A stretch of 64,000 nucleotides of DNA from Ananas comosus (lineage: Eukaryota; Streptophyta; Magnoliopsida; Poales; Bromeliaceae), in the NCBI RefSeq assembly GCF_001540865.1, contig NC_033632.1, forward strand, positions 7,953,397 to 8,017,396, read 5' to 3'. The translations under genes were made by a program, and so were the position numbers. Below, piece after piece: positions 31,100-43,792 of this stretch. The number at the start of each line of letters is the position of its first letter. Position 1 is the first letter of the stretch. The notes beneath the pieces are model-generated. The model had not been told where the DNA came from. It ran no database searches and saw only the letters and a program-made list of their open reading frames with translations.

Positions 31100-34000
31100 T
31101 GTAAGGACTGAGATTTTTACAGTGCAACTAAACTCTCTGTTGATGATGTTTATGTGTGTAATTTAATTACATAAGCACTCGTAAAGTTTCAGAAGAAAAT
31201 GAGCTAAAATGGAGAAGATACGCGATTTTTAGTTTTCACTTAAGTGAATACTAACTCTGGTTTTCCGGAGAAGCCACGGAGTAGAGTTGGCTTCCGGCGC
31301 GTATCGGACTCCGTTCATAGCGATCCAATAGCTCGTTTCGAATGATTCAACTATTCTGGAACCAATGACACTGACGAATTTCAGATATGATGCTTGTGGA
31401 GAAAAAGGGGTTTGATCGGTTTTACATACATAAATATGTGGTTTTATGGTGGAAACAATGAGGGTGGGTTTCGTCGTGAATTGGAGGTCAAATCGGATAA
31501 AATGAAATGCTAGATTCGATGCCCCCGACGTGCTGAACGCGCTGGTGCAATCCGTTCGGAAATCCGACGGACGGATCTGCGGATATCGCACATTGTTCGA
31601 GAAGGAGTCTTAGTTGGCAAAATGGAATTTTCGCAAAAGTCCCCATATTTTATGTACCGAATCGCGCGAGATCGATTGTGGAGGTGCGAATGCGCGAGAG
31701 TTACCCATTGTGAAGGACTGGGTTCGAAATTTATAGCTTCGGAGGACTTTCTTGCAATTTTGCACCTTGTTATATTGAAGACTTTAGGGTTTCATTGAGG
31801 AAACCCTAACCCTAGCCCAACCCCAGCTAACCCTAGCCTCCTAGCCGCCTCAGCTTCTTCCTGCCCACCCCGTGCACGTGCCTCGGCCGCCGGCAGGCTG
31901 CTCTGGCCGCCAGAAAGCTATCCCCGACTTCCCTCTTCTCTCGTTCTCCCTCTATGTTGCCTCATTCTTGGCCGTGGAACCCAGAGAAGCCTCTGAACCC
32001 TTGGATTTGTCACCCCTCGGCCGAGACTCCCCTCCGGCGTCATCCCCGCCGGCCCCATCATTCGCGCGCGCCGCCTGGGCCATCCGCGGCCAACCGCGGC
32101 ACCCTGGGCCGAGCTCGAGGCAGCTCGCAGCCATGAGCTGCCGCTGCTTCGGAGAGGGCTGCCCTGCCTTTCTAGACCTCTGGCGACCTCCTGCGTGCCC
32201 CCTCGCCGTCCTCGCGTGCCATCGGCCGCCGCGCGGGCTCTCTGCAGCCGCCCAGACCAAGTACGGGTCGAGCCGGGCCTAGCTCTGCCTCCACACGCCG
32301 CCGCCGTTCCCCGCCGACCGAGCCGCCCTTCCTCTGCCTCGGGCGATGTGCCGCCGTCGCCCCGACCCTCCTCCGGTCGCCGCCGTGGCCGCCGCTGCCC
32401 TAGGAGCCCGAGGTAAACCCTTGCGGGCTCGGGTTGTTCCAGCGCCGCCATCGCCGCCTTCCGCCGCCGGCCAGCATGAGCGCCGGTTCCGCCTGGCCGG
32501 CCGCACCCGTTCGCCGCCGGCTACCCCGCCGCCGGAGCACCCTGTCAACCGAGATGAGCCCGAGCTCCCCTCGGGTTGTGCGGCTAGGGCATCATCGTCC
32601 GCGGCCTCCGCCGCCTCCCGTTGCCGGCCGACGCAAGCCCTGGCCTCCCCACACTGGCCGCACCCTCCTCTGGCTGGCTAGCCGGCCGTCCGGCTGCCGC
32701 CGGCCGCCCCGTGCCCCACCTTGCTCCGGTGAGTTATTTAGTGGCTTTCTGTACACTGTTTGGAGTTTCGGTTACTGTTCCGGTGAACTGAGGCCACCTC
32801 GAGTCTTCCGAAGGTGAGCACGATGATCCTTGTTCGGTTCCGATCATCGTGGCTACCTCCGTTGGGGTCAGAGATGCCCCAATTTTTGTGTTTGACGCGA
32901 TTAAGTGACAATGCGCGCTGTTTCGCTGAAGTTCACATTGCTCGTGCGCTTCCCACAGTGGCCGGCAGTGCTCCGAAAGGTGAGCACGGCCTCCAGCACG
33001 CCGAGACCTGTCAGTAGGTGTCTCGGTTTGGCTGAGTGACTTCTTATTTGTGTAGACGGACCATAAAAGCACCGAAATCGCATGAAATAATGCGATTTCG
33101 GGTAATCAGGAGGGCTTTTATGTATGTTGGTTCGTCGTGGCTGCTGTTGGCAGCATGTGCGGGTAGTGGGTAACCTCTGGACTAATTGTCCAAGGCCCCG
33201 GACCTTTGCGAAGATCGAAAATGCATTTCCGGTGCGTTTGTCGGCAAAATTCGCCGACGGAACGCGGTTTTAGTTCGGAATTCTTCCGACGGTGCCTCGT
33301 GAGCATTTGTTGAGTCGCTGAGCCTTGTTGGCTGGTCACTCACATCATTTCGAGAGTTCAGAAATGACGGGTGAGCGACGGTGGGTTCCGGTGTCGAAAT
33401 CGATACTTCCGGGAACCCGGATCGGAACGATTATCCGACGATAATCGTTTCGGAGTGAGTTAAGGTCTTTGCTGCCAAGTCACACATAAATTTGTATTTA
33501 GTGGCAGTGAGTGACTCGTGGCATGAGTCGGTGAGTTCCGGGACAGTCCGTGGGTCCCGGCGGTGTCTCGGTGCGATTACGGGATTTCCGGCGTATTACG
33601 GCGATCGGTTTGGGAAACCGATTCTCGTGGGTTTATTTGTAGGGTTATGCTTTTAGGGTTTCTTAGTTGTGGGTTAGATACTAACCCGATGGACCTTCCT
33701 TAGGTCTGGTTGATGTTCTTTCGCAGTCAGGAGACAGGCGCGACATCCTTATAGGTGGGTACTTCGATCCGACATTGGTACAGTGGTGCACGCTCGGTGA
33801 TGGTTTCTTACCCTTGCTCTTTTGTTATTATCCATGCATATATTATATGTTGAGCTTTGCACCTCTATCGTTTACATTACACCCTACTCAGATGTTTTCA
33901 TGCTTAGTATCATGTGTAGGAGTATAGTCTATCTGTATGTGATATCATGTTTTCTTGTTGCCCTACTTGCCTGTTCTACCATATCTTATATCCTGTTTAT

Positions 34001-35296
34001 AGTAGTGGGGTTCTGTGACTATCTGTGAGATTAGTGACCTAGTCGGTCGATTCTAGTATTCTGTATTTGTGACCTATACGGTGAGTTCCTTGACCTTTGT
34101 TGTTCGATGACCGTTGAGGTTGGTATACCCTGAGGGGTGGGATTGTCAGTTAGTTGCCGACGGATGATTATAGTTTACTCATATCCACTATATGACATGT
34201 TTGTGACCTAGTCGGTCAGTTCGTGACTCTTATTGGTTCTTGTCGTTTGATGACCTTTGAGGTCGGTGTACCCTGAGGGGTTGGATTGTCAGCTAGTGGC
34301 TGATGGTAAATTCTGAATTTTAGTGATTCATGATGTGACATTCGTGTGACCTATTGGTCTGTTCTTGAGTATATGTCAGTTGACTTGAGTAGTCAGTACG
34401 TGCATACCTTCAGTAGGATGTTGAGTTGTTTCATCCCAGTTGACTTGGTCAGTCAGTACTTGCATACAGTCGAGAGGATGTTGAGTTGTTCCATCTTAGT
34501 TGACCTGAGTGATCGGTTTTTATACTCCCTTACAGTTGGATGACCTTTTGGTCGGTTAGCCCCGAGGGGCGGTGATTGTCGGCTGGTTACCGATGGTTGG
34601 CTATTGAGCATTCTGCATCGATCGCCACTGCTCGCACGCATTTCATGAACGCCGGCGGTCTGATCCACCGCAAGGGGTGTTCTTTTTCGGAAAAGTGGTT
34701 GCTTTTGTTAACCCGTGAGCCCTTGTGAGGTTATACGCTTACAGTCTGAGGTTATCGGTTTAGTTTTTGCCCTTACTGTTCTGTTGTTATAGCTTAGATA
34801 GTTTATATGGTTCAGTATTTTTATAACATTTGAAAATATGGGTTTTCATGAATGTAATAAACTGGTTTGTGAATTTTATAAAATAAAAGGTTTTCTACCC
34901 TTCGTGGTAGCGTTTTTAAAAAGATAAAAGTTCCTGTGTAGGGAACAGTTTTCAAAAAATTTTTTGTGAATTTTGTATCTTAGTATTTCAAAACCTGTTT
35001 CTGTGGTTGGAAACATTTTAACTAATAGTTGTTGATTATGTTTAAACACTGAATGCAAATTTATGATGTGAATGGTGAATGTATGAATGTATAGTTATCT
35101 TTATATTCATCTAGTTGTGGTTGTATCCTGGTTGTATTTTTGTACTTGTGTGACGCCGTGCAAATACAGGGGAGAATCTGTCTGTGTGAACAGTGGATTC
35201 CCTGTATTTGTGGCGGATCTGGCATACTCTGGGGTCGGGTTTTCAAAAAAAATATTCCGCTGTGTTTTTAACCTAAAGGGACCCCGGGGCGTGACA
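31100..35296 (+). mobile_element. Solo LTR, family A, full length (4.2 kb), TSD GAAAA
   Basis: Starts TGTAAGGACTGAGATTTTTA and ends GGGACCCCGGGGCGTGACA. GAAAA flanks both ends (31095-31099 and 35297-35301). This 4197-bp copy is the reference for the family. In order it has an AT-rich 5' part, a GC-rich island (31860-32720) with long chance frames on both strands, a series of TGACC...GGTC inverted motifs (34030-34560), a stem-loop (35161-35210) and the conserved end. No coding sequence is supported. LTRs of this size occur in plant Del/Tekay-type gypsy elements, but no internal region is here to confirm that. Confidence 0.92.
35161..35210 (+). other. Stem-loop near the 3' end of LTR family A
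   Basis: CAAATACAGGGGAGAATC ... GATTCCCTGTATTTG folds into a long stem. Homologous stems are at 59801-59849, 61164-61209 and 63333-63381, with paired base changes. Confidence 0.75.
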
Positions 35297-35301
35297 GAAA
35301 A

Positions 35302-36573
35302 ATTCAGAAGAAAAAAAACCCAATATCTTGCTAAACAAGATAAAAGTTATATCTTGGTGCAAGTAGGGATAGCATTTCTTTCCCATACTCAGAAGCTTGA
35401 TCGGATCAAGCTTCCACAATTTCCGAATAAAGTGTTTTTCACGGTAGCACTATGAATAGCGTATAGCAGAGCTGCATATGTATACAAAATACTTTTGGTA
35501 TACAAATTGTATACATTTTGATTTGCACTTAAACAAACAAACAAAAGGTGGAAAATGAATTCAGGCTCCCTCAACTATAGGAAATTTTGAAACAAACCCC
35601 TAATGCCCTGTTTGACATTGTTGTCTCTTTTTAAAGAAATAAATAAAATTTTTACAAGAAAGAGCATTTCTTCGACAACTTAAAAAATAAAAACTAGCAA
35701 GTAACTTTTTTTTTACTTTTTATTTTTAGTAGTTTTCATTTGTCTATTTAAGATGCATTCCAAACAAAATAAGAGAGAAGATCATATATCAGTATATCTA
35801 ATTTTACAGAATTTATATTTTTTAAAAAAGTTAATAACGACTTCAAATCAGAATAAACTTTAATTTTTGGGTTTTTTTACTTTTTTACTCTTCATTACTA
35901 TTCAAAATTTTCAAAATTATCCTGAAATTATCAAAATACTTTCTAAAACCCAATTCATTTAGTAGACCAAAGGGGAGATGAGAATATTTGAAGAAATTTC
36001 TTTTTAAAAAATAATAATGGTATTTTGGTTTCTACAGGGGTAAATAAAATATTTTGAAGTTTTGAATAGCATATTAGATATAATCCCTTATTTTTTTTTG
36101 AATAATTTATAAAAATATATAATCTTCTAGAATTTAAAGGAATAAATATAAAATATCTCAGCGTGATAATGACATGTAAATAATTGTCTCTACCCAACAT
36201 ATTCATATTCATATACCTCATGCACCGTACTCAATTTTAATGATTAACTAGTAAAGGTTCTATCATAACCCAAAACCCCACGGTTCAAGTTAAGTGTAAG
36301 ATTTTCAGCATAATAAGATCAACTAACAATAAAAACTCTATTTAGGATAAACAAGATCATAACAAGAACTACAATGTAAAGAAGGTCATCCCAAGATAAA
36401 TATTTTATTTTAAAATAAAATTTGAAATCAGAATACAGCGAAAACTAACTAAAATCATTTAAAATCTTACTTGGAGTGCGCACAAATTTGCCACACAAAC
36501 AAAATCTCCCCTAGCATGGCATTAGGATACAAAGCAATCAAAATACGTACATATCCTACACTATTTACACATA
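35302..36573. other. Second half of duplicated unit, then AT-rich DNA
   Basis: 35302-35550 completes unit 2 of the duplication. 35551-36573 is AT-rich with poly-T runs. No gene or transposon ends recognised. Confidence 0.5.
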
Positions 36574-37248
36574 GGGCATGTTTGTTTCAGTGAAAGTGGA
36601 CTTTGGGTTAAAGTAGAGTTCGGTGAAAACTATTTCTTCTCTACTGTTTGTTTTGTAGTTATGGAAGTGAAGTTTTATTAGTTCTACTATTTGTTTGGTA
36701 TGAAGTATATGATGTAAAACTATAATATATGTATAAATATGAAATAATTTAATAATAAAAATAATATAATTATATTTTTATATAATTAAAATTTAATTTA
36801 AAGCAACTAAATTATTTTTTTATACATAAATTATAGTAATACAACAATAAAATTATAAAGTAAAAAAATATTAATATTTAATTAATCAATTTTTATTATA
36901 TTTTAATTGTACAACTTAAATTAAAAAATATTAAAACTTAACTAATCAATTTTTATCATATTTTAAATATGTCAAATGAATAAAAGAATAATTAGTACCA
37001 TAATTAAATATATTTAAATGTAACTATCTTTACCTAGTATATTATTTTAGTATTTTTTCTTCACCTTTCTTCACCGTAATTGACTTCGGCCTACGGTGGG
37101 CCGAAGTCAATTACGCCATTTTAGATTAACTAGAGTTTTGACAGTAACTATTGTACGGCGAACCAAACAACGGAAGTGGTCAGTTTTTACCGAAAATCAC
37201 TTCCTCCCTCCCACTTTCACTCCACTTCCTTGCAAACAAACAAGCCCA
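36574..37248. mobile_element. Non-autonomous DNA transposon (MITE), TIR GGGC(A/T)TGTTTGTTT, TSD ATA
   Basis: The left end GGGCATGTTTGTTT is inverse to the right end AAACAAACAAGCCC, flanked by ATA on both sides (36571-36573 and 37249-37251). The TIRs continue loosely (GTGAAAGTGGA against TCCACTTCC). 675 bp, AT-rich and non-coding. A 16-bp perfect hairpin lies at 37076-37114. A 3-bp duplication suggests PIF/Harbinger or CACTA. The tips do not settle which. Confidence 0.75.
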
Positions 37249-37447
37249 TAATCGTGGACGTAGACATTATACAAACTAAACAAACATCATATAACTCCAA
37301 ATAAATCTTTTGACAACTATCATCGTCCACATACAGTAATAACCATCAACATCGGGATAATTAAATTCACCAAAACTCAACATAATGAAATAATGAGTAA
37401 ATTGCATTTATTGTAATTGTTCATCCATGTAATATAATTCATGACTC
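37249..37447. other. Unassigned AT-rich DNA
   Basis: Continues the sequence before the MITE at 36570. No feature seen. Confidence 0.4.
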
Positions 37448-38745
37448 TGTAAGGACTGAGATTTGGCAGTATAGCTAAACTCTGTGTTGACGATGTTTTT
37501 GTATGTAATTTAATTACATAAACACCTGTCAAGTTTCAAGAGAAAATGGGTTAGGATGGAGAAGTTACGCAATTTTTACTAATCACTTAAAGTGAATAGT
37601 AACTCCAGTTTTCCAGAGAAGCCAATGAGTGGAGATGGTTTCTGGTGCGTATTGGACTCTGTTCATAGTGATCCAATAGCTCGTTTTCGATGGTTTGATT
37701 ATTCTTGACCCAATGGCATTGACGAATTTGGATTTTGATGCATGATTTTTGAGAAAAATGAGGTTTATTGGATTTACACATATATTTAGGTGTGGTTTTG
37801 GAAAATTGGAGATTGAACGGGTCTCGTCGCAAATCGGCGACCATATCTGTAATGATCCAGCCCACTAGCAACAATAACTCGTTGGGCCCAAACACCAGCC
37901 CAAAATGCTTAAGTCCAGTTATTATTACTAGTGTCTAAATCTCTTATATACCCAATCACATCCTCATTCCTATCCGATGTAGGATTATTGGAATGTGACA
38001 GACTCCTCCTGTTAAGGCCCTGATGTCCTTGTCAGTCCAATCACCACACAGCCCAAGATCACTAGGCAATGTGAGACTTGTCTTGCTAGCCTTCACCTTG
38101 TCTTTTAGACCCTGGCTCAGCCGAGACTCGCCACACATTTTCGGCTGGTGAACCGGCTCTGATACCAAATGTCACGACCCAGCCCACTAGCAATAATAAC
38201 TCGTTGGGCCCAAACACCAGCCCAAAATGCTTAAGCCCAGTTATTATTACTAGTGTCTAAGTTTCTTATATACCCAATCACATCCCCATTCCTACCCGAT
38301 GTGGGATTATTGGGGTGTGATAATATCTGGTGAAATGAAATTGTGAGTTCATTGCGTCAGTCGTGCCGAACGCGTGGGCACTGTCCGATCGAAAATTTGA
38401 CGGACGGATCTCCTGATATTGTGCGAAGATTGAGAAAGGGTCGGAAGTTGGCAAATTGAAAAATCCGCAAAACACCCTATATTTTATGTATCGTTTTGCG
38501 TGAAATCGAACGTCGAGATGCATACGTGAGAAATACTCGTGTTGTGAGGGACTCAATATATAAATTTGAGTTTTCGAGGACTTTTGTGCGATTGTTGCAG
38601 CTTGTATATATATGCAACTAGGGTTTTTCATGCTAACCCTAACCCTAGGTTGCACCTTCTACCTCAGTTGCGCCCCCAGCAGCCTCGTCCACCCTCCCTT
38701 GCCCTCGCCGCGTGCACCGCCTGCGCATATCGCCGGCCGCTGGAT
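37448..38745 (+). mobile_element. LTR family A, 5' part only, split by a TRIM
   Basis: Starts TGTAAGGACTGAGATTTGGC and follows the reference LTR to the CTAACCCTAACCCTAGG region and the beginning of the GC-rich island, then stops near 38745. A TRIM (37848-38322) interrupts it. There is no right end or target duplication, so the 3' part was deleted. Confidence 0.82.
37848..38322 (-). mobile_element. Complete TRIM (miniature LTR element), TSD ATATC
   Basis: Two 153-bp LTRs (37848-38000 and 38170-38322) enclose a 169-bp interior, with ATATC on both sides (37843-37847 and 38323-38327). The inverse of an initiator-Met primer-binding site (CTCTGATACCA) abuts the right LTR, so the element is on the minus strand. 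The LTRs start TGTAATGATC and TGTCACGACC and end GTGACA and GTGATA. No coding capacity, as is usual for TRIMs; movement would depend on other elements. The LTRs differ at several sites, so it is not recent. Confidence 0.93.
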
Positions 38746-39331
38746 CTGATCTTCTAGTTCTTTGAGCCGCATAAGTGTTCGGCCTCTATGTGTATCCACA
38801 CAAGGCTGCTCCGGGATCTGTGCTTCACACAATCACAGTGTAATCTCGAAACTCCTTTCGTGTCTCTTGTGTCAATGTCGAGAAAAATTAATCCTCAAAA
38901 TTGTACTAGCAATTTGAAGAAGATTAACTATAGAGACACATTAATATAGGAGAACCACTATCTTATGATTAAAAGAGAGCTCTATATAATTGAAAAGCTT
39001 TCTCTCTTTGTTTTGTATTTTACTTCAAATCACATATGATTTTTAATCATTGGGAGATGCTTCTATTTATTGGTGGGGCAAAAAGACGAGGTAGAGGCGA
39101 AGGAGCGATCTCATAATGAAACATTCATTTCACTAAAATTTATAAGGCATCTCTTTGTTTGGAGAGGAGAGAAAGAAACGAGAGAATGAAACGTGCACAT
39201 AAATAAAAGGAGAGTTAACTCCTCTCATTTAATATGTATGGAGACGAAGAGGAGAAAAGAAAAAGAACATTCTCTTTTCTTCTCCATTAATAGTACGATT
39301 ATTATGCACGTTGTTATTCTCTTTCTTTTCT
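38746..39331. mobile_element. LTR-like fragment, left half of the pre-insertion site
   Basis: Non-coding, with TCTATATAATTG-like and CT-rich stretches. Together with 59951-61045 it formed the sequence into which the family-A LTR inserted (TSD TTTCT). The right half resembles a copia-type LTR on the minus strand, but no coding domain or ends confirm this. Confidence 0.4.
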
Positions 39332-40265
39332 TGTAAGTACTGAGATTTTTGCTGTACAGATAAACTCTATGTTGATGATGTTTTTGTGTGTAATTTAATT
39401 ACATAAACATTCGTCAAGTTTCAGGAGAAATGAGTTAGGATGGAGAAGTTACGCGATCTGTAGTTTTCACTTATGTGAATAGTAACCCGGTTTTTCAGAG
39501 GGGCCACGGAGTAGAGTTGGGCTCTGGTGCATATCAGACTCCGTTCATAGTGATCCAATAGCTCGTTTTGAATGGTTCAGCTATTCTGGAACCAATGGCG
39601 CTGACGGATGGAAATACATGTATTATATGTATTTGTGCGTGGTTCTGTAATTCGGAGAGAGTATAGGCTTCGTCACGAATCCGTGACCAAACGAGATGAA
39701 ACAAAATCATGTATTTGATGTCTCTGTCGTGCTGAGCGCACTGGTGTGGACCGTTCGAAAATTCGACCGACGGATCGCTAAATATCACACGTTTTCCGAG
39801 GTGAGGTCAAAATGATATTTTTGTATCTCGCGCGAAACCCCCTATATTTTATGTACCGAATTGCATGAGATCGGACGTGGAGGTGCGTGCGCGTGAAATA
39901 CACGCACCGTGAGGGACTGGAATGAAAATATTTATCTTCGGAGGACTTTTTTGCAAAAATGCACCTGTTATATAATGTTGCAGCTAGTGCGCCGGTGGCC
40001 ATGCATGAAACCCTAACTCTTGGACCTCCTTTGGCTCAGCTGTGCCCTAGCTGTTGCCAGCATCACCCAGCCCCCTCACCGCGCGCACCCCGGCCGCCAG
40101 CGTGCATCCCCGGCCGCCGGAAAAGCCAACCTTTCCTCCTCTCCACTAGTATCTCTACCAAACCTCCACAATTCACCCTTCATCTCTGCCGTGGACCTCA
40201 GGGAGAGATCCACAAGCCTCGGGCCCCTCTTCCCTGGCTGTAACCCTAACCCCGGCGCCATCCCC

Positions 40266-40803
40266 TGTAACATATCGGATTTTGATATAAAAGTAAAAAA
40301 AATAAAAATAGTGTGAGATACTATTTTTATTGGATTTAGTGGAGTAAAATATAAGTTAGAAATGACTTGTGCTGAAATCGGAACGAAAACAAAAGATTTA
40401 GAATTTTCTGTGAAAGACGCGGCTGATATTTTAGCAGAAAATGCACAGTGTCAGAAAATTATGAAAAGTGAAGAGTATGTCAGAATTATTTTTATGAGGC
40501 TAAATTTAAAGTTTCATGTCATTCTGACATCCGGAAAGTGAAAAATAAAATCCAACTGCTATTTGCTAGAGATTTCAATTCGGTAGAGCTTTCGGTGACC
40601 AAATATGGTCGAAACTAAAAGATTAAAATTTCTTTCATTAAGTTAAGTAAAACCAAGCCTCACTGTCAAATTTGAGCTCAAACGGACATTCAGAAGGGTA
40701 AGCGAAAAATATCTGTATCGGAGCTGCAAAACTGAATGTAAATTGTATTTAGTTGAGGGGGCTATTCATGTAACAAAAGGGCTTTTCCTTTGCTTTCTTC
40801 AAC

Positions 40804-40852
<49 letters not shown>

Positions 40853-43792
40853 TTCTCTCTTGCTCTTTAGCCCACTCCTCACATTTCTCTCTCCCCTAGC
40901 TTTCTCTCTCTGGCAAGATCTCCATTAAAGAGAAGATGTTGGAAAAGATGAAGTTGGAGAAGATAATATTGGAGATGAAGCTTGGAGCTCTCCAATGGTG
41001 AAGCAAGCTTTCCAATGGTGGATTTAGCTTGATGAGCATGGTGGCCATGGTGAGTTTTGTGGATTTGAGTCAAGGCTAGGATTAAGTCTTTCAACGGCTC
41101 AAACTACTGATAAGCACTTGGACCACTATGCTCTGATGCCCTATGTACCTTCCCTTTCTGTTCCACTCTTCTTTCTTTTTTCTTCTTTCTTACTCCTTTT
41201 TTCAACCTTTTGCCGCTCTCTCGGAGGCCCAAGCTGCCTCCAACTTGTATGCTCAGTTCATTTGACCTAATGAATGAAGCAGGTAGCTTGCTACCTATTT
41301 TCTCAAAAAAAAAAAAAAGTCTTTTGTAAATAAGATGCTTAGGGTCTATATATGATTCTAAACTAATTTATGAAGAGAATATCATGATTAATGAGACCCT
41401 CTTGGTAAAATGGAAATCTAGAGTTGCAATTGGGATTTTTGATTAAATCCTTTGTGTGAGAGATTCTAATGATCTCTAGAGTATACTTAGCATGTTAAAT
41501 CCTTAATACTTGGGTTAATTGAAGCTTATTGAGGTAAGCTTGAGCTCCTCTCATGGTAGATCTTTAGAGCTTTATTTATATGCTCTAAGAATGGGTTTAG
41601 TAGAATCCTTAGATGCTAAATGGATGACTATTGCATGAATTAAGAGGTTGTATGGTGATTTCTTACAATAGTGCATCTTAGGGCTTAAAAATGGGGATTT
41701 GCTTTATGTTAGGGTTTGATCTAAACTAACCCTATACAAACCTAATTGCTAGGTATACGAACGCGTTGGCGAAGTCGGTTCGGCGATTCGTCGAGCCTAT
41801 GCGAAGATATGGAAGAAACGGACGTTTCGGCTTCGGTTCTGCCTAGAGGGCCGAGGTGACGTCCAAAAATCACGAGAACGGATCCGGAGTATCGTGGCAT
41901 CAAGTTATAGACCTTAAATTTTCGGATTGCGGATTGGTCACCGTTTGGTGGTCGAGTGCGAGTTCGAGCCGAACCGGGTGGCGGGTGCCGCGTGAGGCTG
42001 ATTGCAAGTGACTACAGGTAATCCGAGAGTGTTACGAGGTGGGTTGTGCTCAACGAAGTGTCTAGCTCGCTTCCATGTCGAAGCAAAGTAATATTCATTA
42101 TTGATGCATGTATGTATAGTGGTAGGTTGCATAAGATAATGTGGATGCATGAACCGTATTATGTTTGATGTTTAATACCTACCGTTAAGACGTGCATGTT
42201 TAATACATTGAGGAAAATGCTAATAATGAATGCATGAGAAAAATGTTAAGTTGCATAATGCTTACCATTGGACGATAAAGAATAGATGCATATTGGCATA
42301 TTGTTAGAATATGTTAGATGTAATATGCATGTTGATAAATCATTGAACATGTTGGATGGCATATGAATATTAACGTTATGGAAATATGCTAGTTGGCATG
42401 TGTATGTAGACATATTGTGGAATATGATAAATGGAATATGCATGTTGACATTATGAAATGTGCTAGATGAAATTATACATGTTCGCAAGTTGTAACATGT
42501 GCTAAAAAGTATATGCATGTGAACTTAGAGACATTGTGGTATTTCACATAACAATGTAAACTTAGAGATATTGTGGCATTTAGCCTAGAGAGTGGCATAT
42601 ATGATAAGGTAGAAACTTGTTATGACATTGTGGCATTGTGGCATTATGGCTAGTGGCTTTACATTCCCAAATTGGGAATTGGATCGATACTCATGATAAG
42701 TCTTGGCTTGAGAGTGGTAGCTCCCTCTCAAGCAGTGCGCTCCGGAGTTGGTCACCACAGGGATAATGGCCCCTGAAGACGGTCCCTCGAGTGGAAGTGC
42801 TTGGAGCCTCCTCGAACAATAGGGATTTCGGGTTGTGTGTTTTTGGGGTTAACAAGGTTAACCGGTACAATTGGGTAAAAGCCAAGTGAATGTACATCAA
42901 GCATGCATCATGAGCTATAGGTTTGGTATCCCAGCTGAGTGGATTTAGGGCTGAGGTGTATGTGAGACGTCTATCACCTCGAGCCTGGTTGTGTGCGGTA
43001 TTCTGCAGTTGATTGACTCGAGACCTAGTCGAGTGGCATAGTTGGCTAAGGTAAATGTAACCTTAGGAAAGAATGACAAATGAGTAATTTGTGGCTAAGA
43101 ATAAAGGATAGAGAGTAGAATCAATTAATCTACTTGTATGAGTTGTATGATTTACATATTGCATGACTTGAGGCATAAACATATGTTTAATATTTGCATA
43201 AATATTATCTGTGGATATCTGTTGGACTAACATGTTGCAGTGCCTCCTTTGGACCTTGTGGGTCGAGCTTTTCTCTTGGGTGGCTGTACCCACTGGGTAC
43301 TATGGACAATAGTTCTCACCCCCGTGTTGTTTTTGGAGGTACAGGTTCACACGTGAGCGGTGTGGTAGCGCGGCGGCGCGAGGCGAGGGCGTAGGTCCAT
43401 AGTTAGCGTCCTACCACCGAGACAAGAGATTGCTGTACCCTGAGTCGGCTCCTTAGGGATGTCAAAGAAAAGAAAAAACCAAGTTGTAATGAAATAATAA
43501 GAATTGGATTGTGTTTGGAAGTAAGAATCAAAGAATCAAAAAGGAAATGTAATATGTAAAATGTAATATATGAGTTGAATGCTTGTAATAATTTAGCATT
43601 TATGTTTTTGATACCTTCCTTATGCAATCTTTGTTGTATGCTGTTCTTGGTTGGAACCTCGCGCTTTGTATGGATTGTGACGCCTTGAACGTACAGGGGA
43701 GACTTTGTCTGCGGTACAGAAGAAACCTTGTCCATTTGACGTTCTGTTGGCGTGCCCGAATCCGACCAAAGAGGCGGACTCGGGGCATGACA
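40266..43792 (+). mobile_element. 5' LTR, family C
   Basis: Starts TGTAACATATCGGATTTTGA and ends CGGACTCGGGGCATGACA. A primer-binding site follows after 7 nt (interrupted by a CACTA element), which makes this a 5' LTR. It carries a (GA)n tract (40805-40850), a degenerate minisatellite (42289-42520), and the conserved CCCACTGGG...CTCACCCC block (43287-43321). Part of it (41755-41860) is homologous to family B in inverse (57925-58035). The 5 bp before it are TCCCC. TCCCC recurs at 47275-47279, a possible right border. Confidence 0.8.
42289..42520 (+). repeat. Degenerate minisatellite in LTR family C
   Basis: About six units of 36-45 bp built on ATATGCATGTTGA...AATATG(C/T)TAGATGG. Confidence 0.6.

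Noticed and set aside
31800..31845. Telomere-like CCCTAACCCTAGCC repeats
   Set aside because: Irregular and only a few units, and the same sequence occurs at the matching position of other family-A LTRs (38633-38650), so it belongs to the LTR.
31872..32817. Several long frames (up to 177 residues) on both strands
   Set aside because: They lie in the GC-rich island of a solo LTR, overlap each other in opposite frames, and are Pro/Ala/Arg-rich as expected from stop-poor GC DNA. Other LTR copies do not keep the frames.
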